From an uncultured Oscillospiraceae bacterium (GTDB lineage: Bacteria > Bacillota > Clostridia > Oscillospirales > Acutalibacteraceae): a stretch of 9,452 nucleotides of DNA. The notes beneath the pieces were generated by a model. It made no database searches. It worked only from the letters and a program-made list of their open reading frames with translations, and was not told the DNA's origin. This document shows, piece by piece, positions 1 to 6,147 of the stretch. Each line of letters starts with the position of its first letter. The first letter of the stretch is position 1. The DNA lies in assembly GCA_900549755.1 (NCBI GenBank), contig URPQ01000067.1:1-9452 (forward strand), written 5' to 3'. The position numbers and the translations under genes are program-made.

Positions 1-1
1 T

Positions 2-2188
2 ATCGCCCGTTCTGTTTCGGCAAGCTATGAACGCCGCGAGCGCGAGCAAAGAACAGATACGGTAACAAGCGTTGCAAACTCATTTGATAAAATGATTGAC
101 AGCGCGTCAGAGCTTGCCCTAATGTTTTATGCTAAGGACGCCGCTTACCAGATGGGTCTTTTGCGTGACGGTAAAAAACAGAAGTGCGAGGAATTGCTTA
201 CCGCATACATTTCTTCATTCCCGGTTGTTGATAATGTGGTTTTAATGACCTCTTTCGAAAACCGCGTGCTTTCTGTATGCTCGCGGCGGGAGATGAATCC
301 GGAGGTCTTTAAGGATTGCCTTACCGCAGATTACGGCGGCTATTTAAAGTTTTTCGAAAATAATGCCGATATGTATATGCTGTCGGTGCTTAATAAGCCG
401 GTTTCTTCAAGCCTTTGGCGGGGAATCGACGACTTTTGCTATGTGCGTCAAATCGTTTCAACAAAGGACGGAACGCCGCTCGGACTAATGTTTATCAACT
501 TCAAGCGTACTGCACTGCGTACTATGCTTGGGATTTCAAATCTTCCGTCGGATGAAAACATAACCGTTATAAACCGCGAAAACGAATACATTTTTTCCGC
601 CCGAAATGATGTAAAGCCTGTCGGAGTGCGTTTTTCGGCGCTCACATTCGGCTATAACGGGAACGAATTTGTTTCAAGCGACGGCGAGCAATTGGAAATA
701 TACGGCTCCCGAATTACAGAGCGACCTTACAGATTGTTCCTTTCCGGGGAAAAATCGGGCAGTTTTTTTTCACAGTTCGGTTCGGGTATACCGGTAATAA
801 TTGCAATTATAATTATTTGCGTGCTGCTGCTTTTGTATTTAGCGTATATCTTGTTCTTCCAAAATCGCACCTTGCATAATGTTAAAAATATATTGGAGCG
901 ACCCGACGACGGAAATCTTAACCGAATAATCATCAACGATTCATCCTCAATAGAGGGAATCGTATCACGGCAGGTAATTTATGTAAATCAGTTAAAGCAG
1001 CAAAACGACGATCAGCGCACCGTTATGCGGCGAAAGCTTTTAAACGATTTGCTTACCGCGCGTGCCCCTATTGACGCAAAGGCGGAAACCGCGCAATTGG
1101 AACGCGTGGGTATTCCGATTGAGAATAGGTGCTTTGTTGTAATAAATTTTGAAATATGCGATTTAAAAGATTCAGACGCAAATGCGCAGAACGAGCAGGA
1201 ATATGCGCTTATGCAGTTTGTTACCGAAAACATTTTGTGCGATTACGGCGATTGTGTTTCAACTCGGCTGAACGACAGAATAGTGTGCCTGTTTTCAACC
1301 GATTCTGCGCTTGAGGAACAGGATATGCTGCTGCCCGTACAGAAGATTATCGAGGTTTGCAAAAAGGAATTTGAACATACGGTATGCGCCGGAATAGGCA
1401 GCGTCAGCTCGGGGCTCACGGCGGTTTCGCGCTCCTACTATCGCGCATGCGCCGCTTTGGACTTTGCGCTTGACTCATCGGAAACCGTGTGTTTATTCAA
1501 GGATATTTCGGGTAAGCGCAGCGAGCAGTCGGAATACGCGCGTATTATAGAATCAAAATTCCATTTTTTGAATTTGATAAAAGCCAAGGATTATGACGGC
1601 GCCCGTAAATCAATAGATTGGATATTTGATAAAAAAAGCCACGGGAGCAGGGTTTCGGCGGAGTTCATTTCACTCCAGTGCTATGAGCTTTTGAGAACCT
1701 GCGGGGAATATTTTGCCGATTCCGATAAAAACGGTTTAATAGACGCTATGAGCGACCGCATAGATTATATTCTTTACTGCAGAGATCCTGCTGTTTTGAG
1801 ACGGCAATTTTACGAGACGCTCGAGCAAATAATTACGCTTGGAAAAAGCAATGAAAATACGGTCGATTTTGTGGATGAAATCGCTGCAATCGTGGAGCGC
1901 GAATACGCCAATCCCGATTTGTCGGTTTCGTTTATTGCCGATATGATGCAGCAGAATCCGCGAACGCTTTCGGCTAAATTCATAAAAAAGACCGGGAACG
2001 GCTTGCTTGACTATATCCATAAGGTGCGTATTGAAAAGGCAAAGGAATTGCTGACGGTCGGCGGGAAATCGGTGCAGGAGGTAACATACCTTACAGGCTA
2101 TGAAAACCCCAACACCTTTATCAGAATTTTCAAGCGTTACAGCGGTATAACACCCGGAAGGTACAGGGAAATGTACTCCGGGCAATAA
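2..2188 (+). CDS. Membrane-anchored AraC-family transcriptional regulator with extracytoplasmic sensor domain (5' partial)
   Basis: This is a one-component signal transducer that most likely senses a ligand outside the cell and activates nearby carbohydrate genes. The frame has no stop back to base 2, so the gene begins outside the window; the ATG at 92 is internal, and 728 residues are visible. In that numbering, about 1-260 form a Cache-like extracytoplasmic region, 262-286 a very hydrophobic helix (GIPVIIAIIIICVLLLLYLA), about 330-530 a cytoplasmic region resembling the degenerate GGDEF-like middle domain of such regulators, and about 623-728 a two-helix-turn-helix AraC domain. The second HTH and its tail are clear in SVQEVTYLTGYENPNTFIRI and FKRYSGITPGRYREMY. 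The lost N-terminus should hold a first membrane helix. Only 18 bp separate its stop from the glycosidase gene, which suggests an operon and a shared substrate. The AraC call is firm; the sensor domain is inferred from architecture, and the ligand is unknown. Confidence 0.9.
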   Translation: MARSVSASYERREREQRTDTVTSVANSFDKMIDSASELALMFYAKDAAYQMGLLRDGKKQKCEELLTAYISSFPVVDNVVLMTSFENRVLSVCSRREMNPEVFKDCLTADYGGYLKFFENNADMYMLSVLNKPVSSSLWRGIDDFCYVRQIVSTKDGTPLGLMFINFKRTALRTMLGISNLPSDENITVINRENEYIFSARNDVKPVGVRFSALTFGYNGNEFVSSDGEQLEIYGSRITERPYRLFLSGEKSGSFFSQFGSGIPVIIAIIIICVLLLLYLAYILFFQNRTLHNVKNILERPDDGNLNRIIINDSSSIEGIVSRQVIYVNQLKQQNDDQRTVMRRKLLNDLLTARAPIDAKAETAQLERVGIPIENRCFVVINFEICDLKDSDANAQNEQEYALMQFVTENILCDYGDCVSTRLNDRIVCLFSTDSALEEQDMLLPVQKIIEVCKKEFEHTVCAGIGSVSSGLTAVSRSYYRACAALDFALDSSETVCLFKDISGKRSEQSEYARIIESKFHFLNLIKAKDYDGARKSIDWIFDKKSHGSRVSAEFISLQCYELLRTCGEYFADSDKNGLIDAMSDRIDYILYCRDPAVLRRQFYETLEQIITLGKSNENTVDFVDEIAAIVEREYANPDLSVSFIADMMQQNPRTLSAKFIKKTGNGLLDYIHKVRIEKAKELLTVGGKSVQEVTYLTGYENPNTFIRIFKRYSGITPGRYREMYSGQ

Positions 2189-2206
2189 TTTCAGGGAGAC
2201 AAAAAA

Positions 2207-4300
2207 ATGAACGTTTTTTTTGAAAAAGCAGTGCCTGTTTGGGTAACGGGCAGGGAAAAGGAAATGAATTTGCGAGTCCAGTTTAAGGCGGTTTTCGGAA
2301 AAGGGAAAAGCATTACCGCCAAAATTGCAACCTCGGGTATTTATCAAATGTCGGTAAACGGTAAATTTGTCTGCTACGGTCCCGCGCGTGCCGGGCGCGG
2401 TTTTTTCCGTGTGGATGAAATCGATTTAACTCCGTTTGCCGACCGCGAACAAAATACTGTAATTATAGAGGTTTGCGGCTATAATGCGCGGAGCTATTAC
2501 CTTATCAAGCAGGATTCCTTTTTAACTGCGGAACTGTTGACAGACGGACAGGTGGCGGCGTATACCGGCAATGATTTTACCGCGCGTATCAATCCCGAAT
2601 ATATAAAAAAAATACAGCGTTACAGCTTTCAGCGCCCGTTTGCGGAATCATATCGCGTTATAGCGGGTGATACATATTTTACAGATACCGTGCAGGGTAC
2701 AGAGCCGCTCTCATGTTTGCCGCAACCGAATTATTTAAAGAGGAGCACACCCTACCCGCTGTATGAAAAAACTGCGGCAAAAAGAATTTTCGGCGGCAGC
2801 TTTTCTTTTGCGGAGCGTGATGAATATTGGCAAAACGGCGCTTTTGACGCGCTGGTGGCAAAGTCCGAGCAACCCGAGTATCTTTTTGAAAACCCCGATT
2901 TAATGATTACCGAGGAATGTGAAAAGCTTAAACTTTCATCTCCTGTTTCAAACGAAGACAAGGCGCTTTCGGACGGCACTTACGGTATTTACGAGCTGCC
3001 GTATAACGCAACCGGGATGATAGGAATACATATAAAAACACAGCGCCCGATAAGGCTGTATATTATGTTTGATGAAATATTGAGCGATACAGACCGTGTT
3101 GATTATCTGCGCGGGGGCTGCTGCAATGCAGCAATTTTCGATTTGCCGGCGGGGGAAAGAACCCTTCGATTTTTTGAGGTTTACACCTGCAAATATCTTC
3201 AGGCAGCGGTATACGGCGGGAATGCGGAGACAGAGTTTTTTATGACCGAATATAAGCACCCGCCGCTTAAGTATACTCCTAAATTCGGTGACGCGGAAAT
3301 TTGCAAAATTGCAGACGCAGCAGTTGAAACCTTCCGCCAGGGCAGTGTTGATTTGTTTATGGACTGCCCCTCGCGTGAGCGCGCCGGCTGGCTTTGCGAC
3401 AGCTTTTTTTCGGGAAGAACCGAATATCTGCTTTGCGGTGAAACTTCGGTTGAACACGACTTTCTGGAAAATTTCCTTTGCGAAGAAAATTATGTTAACA
3501 TTCCCAACGGCATGATACCGATGTGCTATCCTGCGGATCATACGCCGAATTCCTTTATACCTAATTGGGCTATGTGGATTTTTTTGGAGCTTCGCGAATA
3601 TCTTGACCGCTCGGGAGACCGCAAATTGGTTGAGCGGTTCAGGGCAAAAGCTTTTGGGCTTTTGAAATACTTCAGTCGCTTTGAAAACAGCGACGGTCTG
3701 CTTGAAAATCTTGAAAGCTGGGTTTTTGTGGAATGGTCGCGGGCAAACGATTTGACCGGCGGGGTCAATTACCCCTCAAATATGCTGTATGCCGCAATGC
3801 TTTCGGCAATTTCAGAGCTTTATAACCTGCCGGAGCTTTCCGAAAAAGCTCAAAAAATACGCGAAACCGTTTACCGCCAATCATTTGACGGCGAATTTTT
3901 CCGTGACCATGCAGTGCGGAAAAACGGCATACTTAAAGCGGCGGCTGACAGAACAGAGGTATGCCAGTATTACGCTTTCTTTTTCGGTGTTGCAACGCCG
4001 GAGCGCGACGGCAAGCTGCTTGAAACGCTGATTCATAAATTCGGCCCTGAGCGAAACAGCAATACCGAATATCCAGAAATTGCCCCTGCAAACGCATTTA
4101 TAGGCAATTATCTCCGTTTGGAAATTTTAATGAGGGCAGGCTTTAAGGAGGATGTTCTCAAAAATATTGTCGGATTTTTCGGCTATATGGCAAACAGAAC
4201 CGGAACGCTTTGGGAAAACACCGATACCAGCGCCAGCTGCGATCACTGCTTCGCCTCTTATGTTATTTGCTGGCTCGAAAAACTGAAGAACATTATTTAA
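2207..4300 (+). CDS. Alpha-L-rhamnosidase-like glycoside hydrolase (GH78-type), cytoplasmic
   Basis: Probably hydrolyses terminal alpha-L-rhamnosyl linkages from imported oligosaccharides or glycosides. The product has 697 residues. The ATG at 2207 is supported by an AGGGAG ribosome binding site at 2193-2198, 8 nt upstream. There is no signal peptide or membrane helix, so it should act in the cytoplasm. Residues of about 20-100 resemble the N-terminal beta-sandwich of bacterial rhamnosidases (IYQMSVNGKFVCYGPARAGR), followed by further beta-rich domains and an (alpha/alpha)6-barrel from about 360. The signature DCPSRERAGWLCD spans D386-D398. D386, E391 and D398 have the same spacing as Asp567, Glu572 and Asp579 of Bacillus RhaB, making E391 the likely general acid. 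E670 in GTLWEN, before CDHCFAS, is the likely general base. It is shorter than most GH78 enzymes (about 850-1100), consistent with fewer accessory domains. It follows the AraC-type regulator in the same transcription unit, and no terminator is visible after it. The fold is confident; strict rhamnose specificity is not. Confidence 0.85.
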   Translation: MNVFFEKAVPVWVTGREKEMNLRVQFKAVFGKGKSITAKIATSGIYQMSVNGKFVCYGPARAGRGFFRVDEIDLTPFADREQNTVIIEVCGYNARSYYLIKQDSFLTAELLTDGQVAAYTGNDFTARINPEYIKKIQRYSFQRPFAESYRVIAGDTYFTDTVQGTEPLSCLPQPNYLKRSTPYPLYEKTAAKRIFGGSFSFAERDEYWQNGAFDALVAKSEQPEYLFENPDLMITEECEKLKLSSPVSNEDKALSDGTYGIYELPYNATGMIGIHIKTQRPIRLYIMFDEILSDTDRVDYLRGGCCNAAIFDLPAGERTLRFFEVYTCKYLQAAVYGGNAETEFFMTEYKHPPLKYTPKFGDAEICKIADAAVETFRQGSVDLFMDCPSRERAGWLCDSFFSGRTEYLLCGETSVEHDFLENFLCEENYVNIPNGMIPMCYPADHTPNSFIPNWAMWIFLELREYLDRSGDRKLVERFRAKAFGLLKYFSRFENSDGLLENLESWVFVEWSRANDLTGGVNYPSNMLYAAMLSAISELYNLPELSEKAQKIRETVYRQSFDGEFFRDHAVRKNGILKAAADRTEVCQYYAFFFGVATPERDGKLLETLIHKFGPERNSNTEYPEIAPANAFIGNYLRLEILMRAGFKEDVLKNIVGFFGYMANRTGTLWENTDTSASCDHCFASYVICWLEKLKNII

Positions 4301-4352
4301 TTTAAAATTTTATACCTTTTTTGCCGCAAACGCTTTACAGTCGGCAAATGTT

Positions 4353-5495
4353 GTGCGTAAGATTTTTGAAATGTACCACAGCGGACTCGGCACGTTTCAG
4401 ATAGCTGTGGCTTTAACGGAAGAAAAAGTCTTAACGCCGTCTGAATATGCAAAGAAAAAGGGCATAAAAAAAGCCGGAGGAACATCCGGTAAGGCGCACA
4501 CAAATCCGTATCATTGGGGACAGTCTACTGTTATTAAAATCTTAACCAAACAGGAATATTGCGGAGATCTTATAAATTTCAAAACTTATTCCAAATCGTA
4601 TAAGAATAAGAAAAGATATATCAATGATGCCGACAATATACTGATATTTAAGGATGTTCACAAGCCTATAATTGACCGCGAGCTTTTTGAGGAAATCCAG
4701 CTTAAAAGGGGCAAAACGAGAAAGCGCCCTATGGCGAACGGCGAGAAGAATATGTTTTCGGGCTTGCTTGTATGCTCCGATTGCGGCAGTAATCTTAATT
4801 ACCATTTAAGCAGCCGCGGAATATCTTCGTTCTGCTGCCCCGGCTTTAATCAAGGCAAGAGAAAAGAATGCCTTTCCGCTCATTATGTGCGAATGGATTT
4901 TTTGGAAGAGGTAGTTCTGGCGGAAATACGCAGGCTTACCAGATTTGCCGGAAGGTATGAAGATTTATTTATAAAAACAGTAAGTGAATTTTCAAGAGAC
5001 ACTTTACAATCCCAAATTTCCGCATATCAGTCGGAGGTTCGTTCCCTAACTGCCAGAGACAGGGAGCTTGACCGAATTTTTGAACGGTTATATGAGGATA
5101 ATATTTCCGGTAAAATCCCCGACGACAGATTTGCTAAGATGTCTGTCAATTATAATAATGAGCAAAAGGATATACACGAAAAGCTGAAGCATTTGGGAAA
5201 TCTTATTGATGAATTATCCGGCAAAGAAATTACCGCCGAAAAATTTGTTAAGGCAATAAAAAAGTATACCAGGGTCAAAAAACTGACTCCGTATATGCTT
5301 ACCGAATTGATTGAGAAGATAGTGGTATATCCGGCAGAAAAGGTTGAAGGAGTAAGAACGCAGCGATTGGTTATATATTATAACTGTGTGGGCGCTATTG
5401 ATATTCCGACGGAATTACCAATACCGGAGCCGGATATTGTAATGAACACCCGCAAGGGAGTAAATCTTACATATCTTCCTGCGGCAACAGCTTAA
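4353..5495 (+). pseudogene. Large serine recombinase, N-terminally truncated (recombinase domain, zinc ribbon, coiled coil, DUF4368-like tail)
   Basis: Remnant of a site-specific recombinase of the TnpX/TndX type, which excises and inserts mobile elements. The listed start is a GTG with no ribosome binding site; the frame is open back to 4287 but holds no start with an SD. Visible parts of the 380 codons: recombinase domain (about 1-115; VRKIFEMYHSGLGTFQIA is typical), zinc ribbon with C141-x2-C144, C161 or C162, and C173, a charged coiled-coil region (about 205-270), and a C-terminal DUF4368-like segment (about 295-355). The resolvase catalytic domain of about 150-200 residues, with the serine nucleophile, is absent: directly upstream is the end of the glycosidase gene, not recombinase sequence. 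Intact relatives are about 500-560 residues. The remainder has no internal stop or frameshift, so the loss is recent, or the DNA-binding half is retained, or the join is an assembly artefact. It is more AT- and lysine-rich than its neighbours. Catalysis is not possible as it stands. Confidence 0.85.
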
Positions 5496-5508
5496 CAGAA
5501 CGAAATAT

Positions 5509-5561
5509 AAAAACAGAGTGTTGTTACAAATAACCTCTCGGCTACTATAACAACACTCTGT
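5509..5561 (-). terminator. Rho-independent terminator of the tRNA-Leu gene
   Basis: On the minus strand, directly after the tRNA, arms ACAGAGTGTTGTTA (5561-5548) and TAACAACACTCTGT (5526-5513) pair perfectly over 14 bp and are followed by a T run (5513-5509). Inside, TAGCC and GGTTA add a 5-bp helix closed by a GAGA (GNRA-type) tetraloop. One pair of that inner helix is G-U on the minus strand but would be an A-C mismatch on the plus strand, so the structure belongs to minus-strand RNA. There is no T run on the plus-strand side, so it should not terminate recombinase transcription efficiently. It lies 13 bp beyond the recombinase stop codon. Confidence 0.85.
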
Positions 5562-5562
5562 A

Positions 5563-5646
5563 TGGTGCGAGTGACGAGACTTGAACTCGTACGTCATTGA
5601 CACACGCCCCTCAAACGTGCCTGTCTGCCTATTCCAGCACACTCGC
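5563..5646 (-). tRNA. tRNA-Leu(GAG)
   Basis: This is a complete class II leucine tRNA with genomically encoded CCA (5565-5563). The acceptor arms GCGAGTG and CACTCGC pair fully, and the discriminator base is A, as leucyl-tRNA synthetase requires. The anticodon stem is CACGT/GCGTG around the loop TTGAGGG, giving anticodon GAG (plus-strand 5612-5610), which reads CUC and CUU. A long variable arm (GTC-AAT-GAC) and a T arm ACGAG-TTCAAGT-CTCGT are present. It is a single-gene unit with its own promoter and terminator, convergent with the recombinase remnant and divergent from rpoB. I see no duplicated 3' tRNA segment near 4300, so there is no sign that this tRNA was the attachment site of the lost element. 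Confidence 0.96.
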
Positions 5647-5680
5647 ATATATTTAACACCCAAATTTACGGTGCCAGATT

Positions 5681-5709
5681 ATTATATCAAAACAAGCTGC
5701 GTTTGTCAA
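5681..5709 (-). promoter_or_regulatory. Consensus housekeeping-sigma promoter of tRNA-Leu
   Basis: Read on the minus strand, TTGACA (5709-5704) and TATAAT (5686-5681) are perfect -35 and -10 hexamers separated by exactly 17 bp. The start point should lie near 5674, giving a leader of about 28 nt before the mature tRNA 5' end at 5646. The strength fits a stable RNA gene. Confidence 0.92.
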
Positions 5710-5980
5710 CAGTTTTTTTAATTTTTTACCGCACAATGCAATTTTTTTAAACTTGTTCAAGGGCGTACATATGTTTCACAGTTTTATTTCTATATAAACA
5801 CATTTACATTCCATAAATTGTAATTATGCGGTGCTGTCAAATTAAAATTTGTATGTGACTTATTTTGCGGCAGGAAAGAAATCTTCAAATTTCGGCGGTG
5901 TGCAGATATGCTTCGCACAGGTAAACACGGCTACGGAGAATAAGTATATATTAAAAATTTGAAAATTATAAAAATAATGC
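5710..5980. other. Intergenic region between the divergent tRNA-Leu and rpoB promoters
   Basis: This strongly AT-rich stretch has no gene I can support. The portion 5710-5820 contains A/T tracts and nothing recognisable. A more GC-balanced island at about 5824-5943 has an open frame on each strand but no start codon with a ribosome binding site near its 5' end (see findings). The stretch from 5944 to 5980 is A-rich and could act as an UP-element-like region for the rpoB promoter, which is inference only. Confidence 0.6.
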
Positions 5981-6009
5981 TTGACTATTTTTTCCTTTAG
6001 GTTTATAAT
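5981..6009 (+). promoter_or_regulatory. Predicted housekeeping-sigma promoter of rpoB
   Basis: TTGACT (5981-5986) and TATAAT (6004-6009) are separated by 17 bp and preceded by A/T-rich DNA. Transcription would start near 6016, about 130 nt before the rpoB ATG. This promoter matters because rpoB is not downstream of ribosomal protein genes here, so it would be the main source of rpoB mRNA. Confidence 0.85.
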
Positions 6010-6100
6010 AATGAATTACTAATGATGATGGGGGATTGTGCGCCTATTTTGCCTCGGAGCAATTTTCAAAAGCGCTGAAACCCGTTGTTAATGCTTGCTC

Positions 6101-6120
6101 TTGCGGCTTTACAGCCGCAA
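6101..6120 (+). promoter_or_regulatory. Hairpin in the rpoB leader just upstream of the ribosome binding site
   Basis: TTGCGGCT and AGCCGCAA form a perfect 8-bp stem with the 4-nt loop TTAC. It ends 7 nt before the GGAGGAG ribosome binding site. It is followed by AATATACGG with no T run, so it is not an ordinary intrinsic terminator. Possible roles are keeping the ribosome binding site accessible, protecting or processing the mRNA, or binding a regulator. The structure is clear; its role is unknown. Confidence 0.55.
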
Positions 6121-6127
6121 AATATAC

Positions 6128-6134
6128 GGAGGAG
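6128..6134 (+). promoter_or_regulatory. Ribosome binding site of rpoB
   Basis: GGAGGAG is a strong anti-SD match 13 nt upstream of the ATG at 6148. The next in-frame ATG (6163) is 28 nt away, which is too far, so the motif favours 6148, although 13 nt is longer than the usual 5-9. Confidence 0.75.
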
Positions 6135-6147
6135 TGATTGTAAACCT

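Noticed and set aside
92..94. ATG at 92 as the start of the AraC-type regulator
   Set aside because: The frame is open and protein-like back to base 2, there is no SD before 92, and a membrane sensor of this architecture needs an upstream membrane helix. The gene starts outside the window.
1736..2347. 203-codon open frame on the minus strand spanning the regulator/glycosidase boundary
   Set aside because: It lies opposite two well-supported genes, has no recognisable protein features and no SD; it is a by-product of their codon usage.
2948..3541. 197-codon open frame on the minus strand inside the glycosidase gene
   Set aside because: Fully antisense to the conserved GH78 catalytic signature; no independent support.
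5563..5646. tRNA-Leu as the integration site of the recombinase element
   Set aside because: I found no duplicated 3' tRNA segment elsewhere in the window, and large serine recombinases use tRNA 3' ends less often than tyrosine integrases. No att repeat could be shown.
5415..5663. Minus-strand open frame of 82 codons across the tRNA-Leu
   Set aside because: It is a translation of the tRNA and its terminator, not a protein gene.
6101..6120. rpoB leader hairpin as an intrinsic terminator
   Set aside because: No T run follows the stem on the plus strand (AATATACGG), and it lies next to the rpoB ribosome binding site.
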